A stretch of DNA of 64,000 bases from Clostridia bacterium. GTDB taxonomy: Bacteria; Bacillota; Clostridia; Christensenellales; Pumilibacteraceae. Made by a program: the position numbers and the translations under genes. The notes below the pieces were generated by a model, which had not been told where the DNA came from, did no database searches, and saw only the letters and a list, made by a program, of their open reading frames with translations. Where the stretch lies: assembly GCA_022793815.1 (NCBI GenBank), contig JAAWDP010000013.1:1-64000 (forward strand). Direction: 5' to 3'. This document shows, piece by piece, positions 17,669 to 25,939 of this stretch (positions are counted from its first letter, which is position 1; each line of letters begins with the position of its first letter).

Positions 17669-18898
17669 ATGGATAGGTTCGTAAAACCCGTATATCTCGA
17701 TGCGGACAAATGCAACGGCTGTGTGGCATGCATGCGCCGTTGTCCGACCGAGGCTATCCGTGTGCGCGACGGCAAAGCGCAGGTCATGTACGAGCGCTGC
17801 GTCGGTTGCGGCGAATGCGTCAAAGTCTGTCCGACCCATGCGAAAAAGGAGTCCTGCGACGGTTTCGAATCGCGTAAGAAGTTCAAATATACCGTTGCGC
17901 TCGCATGTCCTTCGATATACGGTCAGTTCAATCACCTCGATAACCTCGATTACGTGCTGAACGGAATCAAGCGTCTCGGGTTCGACGATGTGTGCGACGT
18001 AGGGCATTATGCCCGCTACGTTTCGGCGGCAACCACCGAATACATAAAAAATTCGGGGGCGGCAAAGCCCGTTATCAGTTCGGCTTGCCCCGCGATACTC
18101 AACCTTATCCGCATGAGATACGCGCATCTTCTCGACCATCTTTCGCCCATGAAACAGCCGGAAGAAATCGCCGCGGCGGCGGCAGCGCGCAAGGCGGAGC
18201 AAACCACGCACCTTGCGAGAGAGGACATAGGAATATTTCTTATAACGCATTGCGCAGCCAACACCATGAACCGTTCGGACGCAAGCGACTTAAACGAAAT
18301 CGACGGGTTCATATCGCTCAAAGAAATATATTTTCAGTTGCTTACCGAGATGAACAAACTCAAATCGTGCGATTTGGAAAAGCTTGCCTCGGCGGATGCG
18401 CTCGGCGTCAGCTGGGGCTGTTCGACGGGCGAGGCGATGGGACTCGGCACCAAAAAGTTCATTGTCGCCGACGGCATAGAAAATGTTATGACGGTGCTCG
18501 GCGATTTGGAACACGACAAGCTCGGCGATATAGACTTTCTCGAACTGAACGCATGCACGCAAGGCTGCGTGGGCGGCTCGATGAATCTCGAAAATCCGTT
18601 TCTGGCGAGAATGCGTTTGAGGCTGTTCCGCGAAAAATTACCGCTCGAACCGCCGAATGATTACGAGGGCATGGAGGCATATATGCGTTCGCGTCCGTAT
18701 TCGAGCAGAGAAAGCGCTTTCCGTCTTTCGGAAAACAGACAGGAAGCCATAAAAAAAATGATTCGCATCAAGCAGATTTACGAAAAACTGCCGCATATAA
18801 ACTGCGGTAACTGCGGCGCGCCCACGTGTATGGCGTTTGCCGAAGACGTAGTAAACGGTTTGGCGGTCAAATGCAAGTTTTTGAAGGAGGATATCTGA
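17669..18898 (+). CDS. HydS-like [FeFe] hydrogenase homologue with ferredoxin and Fe-S domains
   Basis: A protein of about 409 residues: an N-terminal two-cluster ferredoxin (CNGCVACMRRCP, CVGCGECVKVCP), a central H-cluster-type domain and a C-terminal four-cysteine Fe-S motif (CGNCGAPTC, later C). The three H-cluster loops are altered. L1 reads SSACPAI, with Ala at the position of the usual proton-relay cysteine. L2 reads THCAAN, without the lysine seen in HydA (MPCVAKK). L3 reads ACTQGCVGG. One cysteine remains in each of L1 and L2 and two in L3, so a cluster may still bind. These changes fit sensory (HydS-type) proteins rather than a high-turnover enzyme. An upstream ATG at 17654 touches AGGAGG directly, so ATG 17669 is preferred. 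Confidence 0.82.
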   Translation: MDRFVKPVYLDADKCNGCVACMRRCPTEAIRVRDGKAQVMYERCVGCGECVKVCPTHAKKESCDGFESRKKFKYTVALACPSIYGQFNHLDNLDYVLNGIKRLGFDDVCDVGHYARYVSAATTEYIKNSGAAKPVISSACPAILNLIRMRYAHLLDHLSPMKQPEEIAAAAAARKAEQTTHLAREDIGIFLITHCAANTMNRSDASDLNEIDGFISLKEIYFQLLTEMNKLKSCDLEKLASADALGVSWGCSTGEAMGLGTKKFIVADGIENVMTVLGDLEHDKLGDIDFLELNACTQGCVGGSMNLENPFLARMRLRLFREKLPLEPPNDYEGMEAYMRSRPYSSRESAFRLSENRQEAIKKMIRIKQIYEKLPHINCGNCGAPTCMAFAEDVVNGLAVKCKFLKEDI

Positions 18899-18900
18899 AA

Positions 18901-19212
18901 GTGACTGCGCGCGAGATAAGCGGCAAAATCGGCGGAAAAGTCGAAGTTGACGGCAGTTTCGATGTCAAAGCCTATTATGCCGGCGACTTTCTCAGTCGGG
19001 TAATGGGCAAAGCTCCGTCCGACAGCGCATGGATAACCGTAATGAACAATATCAATGTCGCGGGAGTTGCCGTTCTTGCGGAAATAAAAATAATCGTAAT
19101 CTGCGAAGGGGCGGTGCCCGCGCCGCCGCTCATAGACAAGTGCCGCGAAGAGGGCATTGCGCTTGTCACAACCGATAAGGGAGTGTACGAGTGTTGCAGG
19201 CTTATCGGCTGA
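18901..19212 (+). CDS. DRTGG-domain protein (copy 2 of the hydrogenase operon)
   Basis: This 103-residue protein is similar in plan to the product of 16874-17218: an opening TAREISGKIGG segment, a YYAGDFLSRVMG helix in place of GSDMMSDVLAY, and a late ALVTTDKGVYECCRLIG end. The GTG start at 18901 follows AAGGAGG, with the upstream stop only 2 nt before. It lies between the HydS-like gene and the PHP-domain gene. The two copies are diverged, so they probably have different ligands or partners. Function unknown. Confidence 0.78.
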   Translation: MTAREISGKIGGKVEVDGSFDVKAYYAGDFLSRVMGKAPSDSAWITVMNNINVAGVAVLAEIKIIVICEGAVPAPPLIDKCREEGIALVTTDKGVYECCRLIG

Positions 19213-19213
19213 C

Positions 19214-19969
19214 ATGAAATTTTATTACGATTTCCACATTCATTCCTGTCTTTCGCCGTGCGGCGACGACGATATGACGCCGTTCAACATAGCCAATATG
19301 GCTAAAATCAACGGATTGAATATAATCGCAGTAACCGACCATAACAGTTGCCGTAATGCGGCGGCAGTGGCGGAAGCGGCAGAAGGTCTTAATATTACCG
19401 TACTTGCGGGAATGGAACTTACGACAAGCGAAGACGTACATGTCCTTATGCTTATGCCGTCGCAGAAGGCGGCGCTCGAATTGGACTCTTACGTCGCGTC
19501 GAAGCGCATGCGCGTGAAAAACCGCAGCGAAATCTACGGAAGACAGCTTGTCATGGACGCGCGTGACAATATAATCGGCGAAGAAAGCGATTTGCTCATT
19601 GCAGCGACCGACATCGGCGTATACGAAACCGCCGCAATTGCCGAAAAGTTCGGCGGCGTCGCCGTCCCCGCGCATATCGACAGGGAAAGCAACGGACTTG
19701 TGTCCGTGCTCGGCTCGCTTTCGGCGGATATGGGATTTACTCTGACGGAGTTTTCCCGCACGGCAAAGGACGGGTTTATCGAAACCTATTCGAATCTCGG
19801 TTACGGAGCCGTTCACGATTCCGACGCTCACCGCTTGGAAGAGATAGCGGTCTGCGGCGGCAAAAACAGTCTTGAATTCGATTTTCTCCCGACTACCGAA
19901 GCGGTGATAGCCGCTTTGAAAAGCATGGGCGGAATCGGACGGAAGAAAATACCATACAGACAACATTAA
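19214..19969 (+). CDS. PHP-domain metal-dependent phosphoesterase-like protein
   Basis: This 251-residue protein has the PHP fold, whose members hydrolyse phosphoesters with a two- or three-metal centre. Metal-binding motifs are in order: FHIHSCLSP (residues about 6-14), AVTDHNS near 38, a conserved glutamate in GMELTTSEDVH, PAHIDRES near 155 and HDSDAHR near 200. The start ATG 19214 is 1 nt after the preceding stop. PHP genes recur in clostridial hydrogenase operons next to DRTGG genes, but their substrate is not known. A nucleotide or signalling phosphoester is possible and not shown by this sequence. Confidence 0.83.
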   Translation: MKFYYDFHIHSCLSPCGDDDMTPFNIANMAKINGLNIIAVTDHNSCRNAAAVAEAAEGLNITVLAGMELTTSEDVHVLMLMPSQKAALELDSYVASKRMRVKNRSEIYGRQLVMDARDNIIGEESDLLIAATDIGVYETAAIAEKFGGVAVPAHIDRESNGLVSVLGSLSADMGFTLTEFSRTAKDGFIETYSNLGYGAVHDSDAHRLEEIAVCGGKNSLEFDFLPTTEAVIAALKSMGGIGRKKIPYRQH

Positions 19970-19982
19970 AGGAGAGTAGTAT

Positions 19983-20465
19983 ATGATTAACTCGTTTGAC
20001 GATACGCCGCAGCAAGCGGCCGAGTTGAAGGCGGCGCTTTCGGAGCTGAAAAATGTTCCGGGTCCGCTGATGAAAGCGCTTCAAAAAGCGCAGGAGATTT
20101 ACGGCTGGCTGCCCGCTCAGGTGCAAAATACGATAGCCGATTTCTTCGGCGTGCCTTTGGCTGAGATATACGGTATCGCCACTTTCTATTCGCAGTTTAA
20201 CCTCAACCCCAGCGGCAAGAACAAGATAGGCGTTTGCCTCGGAACGGCTTGCTACGTCAAAGGAAGCGGAGATATTTTGGCGGCGCTCGAACAAAAGCTC
20301 AAAATTTCCGCAGGTTCGACTACCGAGGACAGGAATTTCACGCTCGAAGCCACGCGCTGCATAGGCTGCTGCGGACTTGCGCCCGTGCTCACCGTCAACG
20401 GCGAAGTTTACGGAAAACTCACCGTAGACGACGTGGACAAGCTGCTTTCCAAGTATACGGCATAA
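19983..20465 (+). CDS. hydC: NADH-dependent [FeFe] hydrogenase, NuoE-like subunit
   Basis: This 160-residue thioredoxin-fold [2Fe-2S] subunit has an N-terminal helical part (from about residue 15) and the four cluster cysteines in CLGTACYVKG and CIGCCGLAP. It passes electrons within the HydABC complex, which couples NADH and often ferredoxin to H2 formation. The length is normal for the NuoE family. ATG 19983 follows AAGGAG. hydB and hydA lie three and four genes on, with an ATPase-fold gene and a small ferredoxin between, so the three structural subunits are interrupted by accessory genes. Confidence 0.92.
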   Translation: MINSFDDTPQQAAELKAALSELKNVPGPLMKALQKAQEIYGWLPAQVQNTIADFFGVPLAEIYGIATFYSQFNLNPSGKNKIGVCLGTACYVKGSGDILAALEQKLKISAGSTTEDRNFTLEATRCIGCCGLAPVLTVNGEVYGKLTVDDVDKLLSKYTA

Positions 20466-20468
20466 ACC

Positions 20469-21023
20469 ATGGAAGAGCTCGCTCTCAACATTCTCGACAT
20501 AGCATGCAACTCGGTCGCGGCAAACGCGACGAAAGTGCGGATAAGCGTTTCGGCGGACACATCGAAAGACCTGCTGTCGATAAGCGTCAAGGACAACGGC
20601 AGGGGCATGGATAAAGAGTTTTTATCCACCGTCGCCGACCCGTTCGCCACTACGCGCAAGACGCGCAAAGTCGGAATGGGCATTCCGCTGTTCAAAGCGG
20701 CGGCGCAGGTTGCGGACGGCATGTTTTCGATAGAGAGCGAAGTCGGCAAGGGCACCGAAACCAAGGCGACTTTCAAACTGTCGCATATAGACCGAATGCC
20801 GCTCGGGGATTTGGCGGCGACCGTAGTCACGCTTATAGGAACGGCAGGCGAGGCGGATATAGTGTTTTCTTACACGGTGAATACGCAAAATTACGTGTTC
20901 GATACGGGTGAGATAAGAAAAGTATTGGACGGAGTGGATATAAATTCACCCGAAATCATCGTCTACATAAAGGATATGATAGACGAAAACATTACGAGAA
21001 TAAACGGAGGATTGATTTTATGA
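20469..21023 (+). CDS. Histidine-kinase-like ATPase (second GHKL protein of the operon)
   Basis: This 184-residue protein has a GHKL ATPase fold over residues 1 to about 100: N box NILDIACNS, G1 DNGRGM, a lid with PFATTRKTRKV, G2 GMGIPLFKAA and a closing GKGTETKATF strand. The remaining 80 residues are an unassigned alpha/beta tail. No transmembrane, PAS or phosphoacceptor segment is present. It sits between hydC and the small ferredoxin and overlaps the next start by 4 nt. It differs from the RsbW-like protein at 17221-17649, so the operon carries two distinct ATPase modules. Confidence 0.8.
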   Translation: MEELALNILDIACNSVAANATKVRISVSADTSKDLLSISVKDNGRGMDKEFLSTVADPFATTRKTRKVGMGIPLFKAAAQVADGMFSIESEVGKGTETKATFKLSHIDRMPLGDLAATVVTLIGTAGEADIVFSYTVNTQNYVFDTGEIRKVLDGVDINSPEIIVYIKDMIDENITRINGGLIL

Positions 21024-21391
21024 AAACATTGGAGGAATTGCAAGCCATTCGTGACAGAATGAAGACGCAGATGGCTTCGCGCGGTGCAGCGGACGGCGAC
21101 GATATCAAGATAGTCGTCGGAATGGCAACCTGCGGCATAGCGGCAGGCGCGCGCCCCGTGCTCAACGCCATAATCGAGGAAGTCGAAAACCGCAAACTGG
21201 AAAACGTAAAAGTCACCCAGACGGGTTGTATCGGCATGTGCAAACTCGAACCGCTGGTGGACGTGATTGTTCCCGGCAAAGAGAAAGTGACTTATGTACA
21301 CGTGACGCCCGAAAAGGCGCGTCGGATAGTTGCATCGCACGTCGTAAACGGCAATGTCGTCGCCGAATATACGATGAACGCGAAGGCATAA
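21020..21391 (+). CDS. Thioredoxin-like [2Fe-2S] ferredoxin
   Basis: A 123-residue small protein of the (2Fe-2S) ferredoxin/thioredoxin family (HndB-like). The N terminus is a charged helix. The cluster cysteines are in MATCGIAAGA and TGCIGMCKLEP. It probably relays electrons between the NuoE- and NuoF-like subunits. The start ATG 21020 overlaps the previous stop (ATGA) and follows GGAGG. In four-subunit NADP-reducing hydrogenases (HndABCD) the equivalent subunit is HndB, so this operon may encode a four-subunit enzyme. Confidence 0.85.
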   Translation: MKTLEELQAIRDRMKTQMASRGAADGDDIKIVVGMATCGIAAGARPVLNAIIEEVENRKLENVKVTQTGCIGMCKLEPLVDVIVPGKEKVTYVHVTPEKARRIVASHVVNGNVVAEYTMNAKA

Positions 21392-21405
21392 CGGGAGGAT
21401 GAAAA

Positions 21406-23193
21406 ATGCTGGAAAGAGCACATATTTTGGTTTGCGGCGGCACCGGGTGTACGTCGGGCAACAGTAATAAGATATACTCGGAGTTTGTTTCGCGTCTGAA
21501 AGAGCAGGGACTCGATAAGGAAGTAAAACTTATCATGACGGGCTGTTTCGGTCTTTGCGCGCGCGGACCCATTGTCGTTGTATATCCCGAGGGTACGTTC
21601 TATCAGCACGTCAAACCCGAGGACGTGAACGAGATAGTCTGCGAGCACATTCTTAAAGGCAGACCCGTCGAAAGACTGCTTCATGCGGAGAAGGAAGAGG
21701 ACGGCTCGCTCAAAGCGATAAACGAAACCGATTTCTATAAGCGCCAAAAGCGCGTCGTACTGAGAAACTGCGGTATTATAAATCCCGAGAGCATAGACGA
21801 ATACCTTGCTTACGACGGATATAAGGCATACGAAAAAGCCATCACGCAGATGACTCCGCAGGGCGTCATAGACGAGCTCAAAAAGAGCGGTCTGCGCGGA
21901 CGCGGCGGCGGCGGATTCTCTACGGGTATGAAGTGGCAGTTTGCGCATGATTCCGTTGCGGACCGCAAGTACGTCGTATGTAACGCGGACGAGGGCGACC
22001 CCGGCGCGTTTATGGACCGCTCGCTGCTCGAAGGCGACCCTCATGCGGTCATCGAAGCGATGATGATAGCAGGTTACGCAATAGGCGCAACTCAGGGTTA
22101 TATATATGTCCGCGCGGAATACCCGATAGCGGTCGAACGTCTCGAAATAGCGATAGGTCAGGCGCGCGAGTACGGAATACTCGGCAAAAACGTAATGGGA
22201 CTCGGACACGATTTCGACATCGAACTTCGGCTCGGCGCGGGCGCGTTCGTCTGCGGCGAGGAAACCGCTTTGCTCAACAGTACGGAAGGTAAGCGCGGCG
22301 AACCCCGTCAGCGTCCTCCGTTCCCCGCGGTCAAGGGACTGTTTTCAAAACCGACGCTCATCAATAACGTCGAAACATACGGCAATATCACGCAGATAAT
22401 ACTCAACGGCGCGGACTGGTTCGCGTCCATGGGTACCGAGAAGAGCAAGGGTACGAAAGTATTTGCGCTCGGCGGCAAGATACACAACACGGGACTTGTC
22501 GAAATCCCCATGGGAACGACGCTCCGCACCATAATCGAAGAAATAGGCGGCGGCATTCCCAACGGCAAAAAATTCAAAGCGGCGCAGACGGGCGGTCCGT
22601 CGGGCGGCTGTATTCCCGCATCGCTTATCGACACAAAAATCGACTACGACAACCTTATCGCAATCGGTTCGATGATGGGCAGCGGCGGACTTATCGTAAT
22701 GGACGAGGACAATTGCATGGTGGATATCGCCAAATTCTTCCTCGAATTTACGGTGGACGAGTCCTGCGGAAAATGCACTCCGTGCCGTATAGGGAACAAG
22801 CGCCTTTACGAAATGCTGGATAAAGTCACCAAGGGCAAGGCTACCATGGAAGACCTCGACAAGATGGAAGAGCTTTGCTATTACATCAAAGAAAACAGTC
22901 TTTGCGGACTGGGACAAACCGCGCCCAATCCCGTACTTTCCACACTTAAATATTTCCGCGACGAGTATGTCGAGCATGTCAAGAACAAGCGCTGCCCCGC
23001 AGGCGTGTGCAAAGCGCTTGTAAGTTATAAGGTAGAGCCCGACAAATGTATCGGCTGCGGACTGTGTAAGAGAAACTGCCCCGTCGGAGCGATAAGCGGA
23101 GAAATCAAACAGCCGCATGTCATCGACCCCGCGAAATGTATCAAGTGCGGCGCATGTATTCAGGCTTGCCGCAAGAACGCAATAACGAAGTGA
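21406..23193 (+). CDS. hydB: NADH-dependent [FeFe] hydrogenase, NuoF-like subunit
   Basis: This 595-residue flavoprotein subunit contains, in order, an N-terminal [2Fe-2S] thioredoxin-like domain (CGGTGCTSG, CFGLCARGP), the NADH- and FMN-binding domain (GLRGRGGGGFSTG near residue 163, then NADEGDPGAF), an SLBB segment, the 4Fe-4S motif ESCGKCTPCRIG with a later cysteine, and two C-terminal ferredoxin clusters (CIGCGLCKRNCP, CIKCGACIQACR). This is the full HydB layout of NADH-linked bifurcating hydrogenases. The substrate (NADH or NADPH) and bifurcation are inferred from family. It is 14 nt before hydA. Confidence 0.95.
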   Translation: MLERAHILVCGGTGCTSGNSNKIYSEFVSRLKEQGLDKEVKLIMTGCFGLCARGPIVVVYPEGTFYQHVKPEDVNEIVCEHILKGRPVERLLHAEKEEDGSLKAINETDFYKRQKRVVLRNCGIINPESIDEYLAYDGYKAYEKAITQMTPQGVIDELKKSGLRGRGGGGFSTGMKWQFAHDSVADRKYVVCNADEGDPGAFMDRSLLEGDPHAVIEAMMIAGYAIGATQGYIYVRAEYPIAVERLEIAIGQAREYGILGKNVMGLGHDFDIELRLGAGAFVCGEETALLNSTEGKRGEPRQRPPFPAVKGLFSKPTLINNVETYGNITQIILNGADWFASMGTEKSKGTKVFALGGKIHNTGLVEIPMGTTLRTIIEEIGGGIPNGKKFKAAQTGGPSGGCIPASLIDTKIDYDNLIAIGSMMGSGGLIVMDEDNCMVDIAKFFLEFTVDESCGKCTPCRIGNKRLYEMLDKVTKGKATMEDLDKMEELCYYIKENSLCGLGQTAPNPVLSTLKYFRDEYVEHVKNKRCPAGVCKALVSYKVEPDKCIGCGLCKRNCPVGAISGEIKQPHVIDPAKCIKCGACIQACRKNAITK

Positions 23194-23207
23194 GGTAGAG
23201 AAAAATT

Positions 23208-24953
23208 ATGAAACAGGTAACATTGAAGATAAATAACGTCTCCGTCACCGTCGACGCAGGCACGCGGATTTTGGACGCCGCGAAGAAAGCCGGTTTTGCT
23301 ATCCCGACGCTGTGCTACCTCAAAGACGTGTGCAACGAAGGTTCTTGCCGCGTCTGTGTGGTCGAAGTCAAAGGTGCCCGTTCGCTTGTTGCATCTTGTT
23401 CTGCTACGGTAAGCGAGGGCATGGAAGTATACACCAATACCCCCAAAGTAATCGCATCGCGCAAAAAGACAATCGAACTTATACTCGGCAATCACAAAAA
23501 AGCCTGCCTTGCCTGCGTAAGAAACGGCAATTGCGAATTGGCTCAGCTGTCGCAGGATTACAACTGCGACCCGCATGCATACGAAGGCGTTACGACCGAG
23601 TACGAAATCGACGAAACTCCGTATCTTGTTCGCGACAACGACAAGTGCGTGCTTTGCCGCCGTTGCGTAGGCGTGTGCAACAACGTGCAGGGTATCGGCG
23701 TAATAGGTCCGAACAAGCGCGGTTTTGCCACGCATATCGGATGCGCGTTCGAGCAGCCTCTTGCCGCAACCCCGTGTGTTGCTTGCGGTCAGTGTATAAC
23801 GGCTTGCCCCGTCGGCGCGCTTCATGAAAAGGACGATACGGATAAGGTGAAAGAACTTCTCGGCGATAAGGACAAGTATGTCATAGTCGGAACCGCACCG
23901 TCCGTAAGAGTGGGACTCGGCGAAGAATTCGGTTATCCCATAGGCAGCAACGTCGAAGGCAAGATGGTCGCTGCGCTCAAACGCCTCGGTTTCGACAGAG
24001 TGTTCGACGTGGACATGGCTGCGGACATGACGATAATGGAAGAAGGCACGGAATTTTTGCACAGACTGCAAGACAAGACCGCTACGCTTCCGATGATGAC
24101 CAGCTGTTCGCCCGGTTGGATTCGTTATATGGAATTTTATTATCCCGAACTGCTGCCGCACCTGTCGTCGTGCAAATCTCCCCAGCAGATGTTCGGCGCT
24201 ATAATGAAGACGTATTACGCAAAGAAATTCGATATTCCCGTCGAGAAGCTCGCGGTTGTCAGCGTTATGCCTTGCGTCGCAAAGAAAACCGAAATTTTCC
24301 GCGAGAACCAAAACGCTGCGGGCGTTCCCGATATAGACGTCGTAATCACCACGAGAGAGCTTGCCCGTCTTATAAAGAATCAGGGCGTGGATTTTAAGTC
24401 GCTTCCCGACGAGAAGTTCGACGACCCGATAGGCGAGGGCAGCAGCGCGGGACTTTTGTTCGGCGCTACGGGCGGCGTTATGGAGGCGGCGCTCCGTACC
24501 GTTTCGGAAGTCGTACTAGGCAAGACGCTGGATAAAATCGATTTCAAAGCGGTTCGCGGCATGAAGGGAATCAAGTCCGCAACAGTCACCCTCGACGGTC
24601 GGAAAATCAAAGTGTGCGTCGCAAGCAGTTTGTCCAATGCGAAAAAAGTTCTCGAAGACATCAAGGCAGGCAAGTGCGACTATCAGTTTATCGAAATCAT
24701 GACTTGTCCCGGCGGTTGCGTGAACGGCGGCGGTCAGCCCATACAGCCTTCGTCGGTAACCAACAATGTCGACGTAAGAGGGCTTCGCGCAAAAGCGATT
24801 TACGATACTGACAAGAAAGCCGCGCTTCGCAAGAGCCACGAAAACCCCGTTGTAAAGACGCTGTACTCCGAATTTTTCGATAAGCCAGGCAGCCACCGCG
24901 CTCACGAGATTCTGCATACGTCTTACAAGAAGAGAAACAAATATTATATGTAA
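23208..24953 (+). CDS. hydA: NADH-dependent [FeFe] hydrogenase catalytic subunit
   Basis: This 581-residue catalytic subunit has an N-terminal plant-type [2Fe-2S] domain (CNEGSCRVCVVEV), a His-ligated cluster motif (HKKACLACVRNGNC), two ferredoxin clusters (CVLCRRCVGVC, CVACGQCITACP) and the H-cluster domain with L1 TSCSPGW (Cys300), L2 MPCVAKK and L3 TCPGGCVNGGG. A small-subunit-like tail (about residues 520-575) ends it. This is the multi-cluster HydA of trimeric or tetrameric NAD(P)H-linked hydrogenases. L1 has only one of the two adjacent cysteines found in monomeric enzymes, a variant also known in this subtype. It is the last gene of the operon. The maturases HydE, HydF and HydG are not in the window. 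Confidence 0.95.
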   Translation: MKQVTLKINNVSVTVDAGTRILDAAKKAGFAIPTLCYLKDVCNEGSCRVCVVEVKGARSLVASCSATVSEGMEVYTNTPKVIASRKKTIELILGNHKKACLACVRNGNCELAQLSQDYNCDPHAYEGVTTEYEIDETPYLVRDNDKCVLCRRCVGVCNNVQGIGVIGPNKRGFATHIGCAFEQPLAATPCVACGQCITACPVGALHEKDDTDKVKELLGDKDKYVIVGTAPSVRVGLGEEFGYPIGSNVEGKMVAALKRLGFDRVFDVDMAADMTIMEEGTEFLHRLQDKTATLPMMTSCSPGWIRYMEFYYPELLPHLSSCKSPQQMFGAIMKTYYAKKFDIPVEKLAVVSVMPCVAKKTEIFRENQNAAGVPDIDVVITTRELARLIKNQGVDFKSLPDEKFDDPIGEGSSAGLLFGATGGVMEAALRTVSEVVLGKTLDKIDFKAVRGMKGIKSATVTLDGRKIKVCVASSLSNAKKVLEDIKAGKCDYQFIEIMTCPGGCVNGGGQPIQPSSVTNNVDVRGLRAKAIYDTDKKAALRKSHENPVVKTLYSEFFDKPGSHRAHEILHTSYKKRNKYYM

Positions 24954-24965
24954 CGTAAAACAAAG

Positions 24966-25006
24966 CAAATCCGCAGAAAAGCATCGGCTTTCTGCGGATT
25001 GTTTTT
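24966..25006 (+). terminator. Intrinsic terminator of the hydrogenase operon
   Basis: CAAATCCGCAGAAA and TTTCTGCGGATTG pair around a short loop, followed by TTTTT. Confidence 0.9.
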
Positions 25007-25017
25007 ATATCAAAAGC

Positions 25018-25074
25018 TTGCGTAATGCGGCAGAATATTGTATAATGTCATAAGAGTCCGTCTACGGCGGATTC
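25018..25074 (+). promoter_or_regulatory. Promoter and leader hairpin of the ATP-grasp/sepF/lspA/pyr operon
   Basis: TTGCGT (25018-25023) and TATAAT (25041-25046) are 17 bp apart. The transcript would begin almost at a hairpin GAGTCCG/CGGATTC (25054-25060 with 25068-25074, loop TCTACGG). Such a 5' hairpin can protect an mRNA end or bind a regulator. No terminator stem follows it. Confidence 0.6.
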
Positions 25075-25096
25075 AGTCACCGTTAAGGGAAATCAC

Positions 25097-25939
25097 ATGC
25101 GCGGAGTTATCTTGAAAAACCGATATTACAGTGACGGCGGAAGCGATTACGTGATTTCGCGCTTGTCGGAGGAATTCGCTTTTTCCGGAATAAGCGTCGA
25201 AGTGTCCGATGTATTTTCCTTGCTCGAAAGCAGTCGGCTGCCCGATTTTGCGGTGATGTGGGATAAGGACGTAAGCGGTGCGCGGATGTTGGAACGCCGC
25301 GGAGTAAGACTGTTCAACCGCGCCGACTCGGTTCGGATTTGCGACGATAAATACCTTACTTATGCGGAAACGTACGGTATTTGCGACTATCCCGAAACTT
25401 TCTGCGCACCTCTCGAATACTCATTGTCGCCGCAGTTCGACGAAGAATTTTCAGACAGAGTTTCCGCTCTCGGGTTTCCTCTTGTGGCAAAACCCGCAGT
25501 AGGAAGTCTGGGAAGCGGCGTAACCGTCATAAATGATTTTGACGCTCTTAAAAAGTTCTGTTTGGAAAATTCGGGCAAACGCCGTATAATGTATCAGAGT
25601 TTTGTGAAATCTTCCGAGGGCAGGGACATACGTCTTTACGTAATCGGCGGCAAAACGGTTGCGGCGGTTAAACGGGTGAACGAACATTCGTTCAAATCCA
25701 ATGCGGAAGCAGGAGCGTCGACATATCTTTACGACGCGCCGTCGGATATGGTTCGCATTGCGGAAAGACTTTGCATGCATCTGAAACTCGATTATGCTTC
25801 CGTGGATTTCTTCGACTGCGAAAAACCGCTTCTCAATGAAATCAACAGCAATGCTTATTTTCACGGAGCGGAAACGGCATGCGGCGTAAACATTGCGCGG
25901 CGGTATGTCGGATATATCGCGGAGGTTATGAAATGTTAA
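25097..25939 (+). CDS. ATP-grasp protein, RimK-like ligase
   Basis: This 280-residue protein of the ATP-grasp superfamily is closest in pattern to RimK-type ligases, which add amino acids to proteins or small metabolites. Visible are the N-terminal pre-ATP-grasp part (about 1-95, with the DKYLTY segment), the ATP-binding lysine and glycine loop (VAKPAVGSLGSGV near residue 135), the DIRLYVIGG strand and the metal/ATP end motif LLNEINSNAYFHG near residue 250. Ligase activity and substrate are not determinable. ATG 25097 has a weak AAGGG site. Its last 7 nt overlap yggS, so the two are coupled. Confidence 0.75.
   Translation: MRGVILKNRYYSDGGSDYVISRLSEEFAFSGISVEVSDVFSLLESSRLPDFAVMWDKDVSGARMLERRGVRLFNRADSVRICDDKYLTYAETYGICDYPETFCAPLEYSLSPQFDEEFSDRVSALGFPLVAKPAVGSLGSGVTVINDFDALKKFCLENSGKRRIMYQSFVKSSEGRDIRLYVIGGKTVAAVKRVNEHSFKSNAEAGASTYLYDAPSDMVRIAERLCMHLKLDYASVDFFDCEKPLLNEINSNAYFHGAETACGVNIARRYVGYIAEVMKC

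Noticed and set aside
23208..24953. HydA loop L1 as TSCSPGW, considered as a damaged active site
   Set aside because: I recall this single-cysteine variant from other NAD(P)H-linked multi-subunit HydA proteins, and L2 and L3 are intact, so it does not indicate an inactive enzyme.
25047..25096. PyrR-binding attenuator at the start of the sepF-pyr operon
   Set aside because: The hairpin there does not match the PyrR loop wording I know and has no terminator after it.
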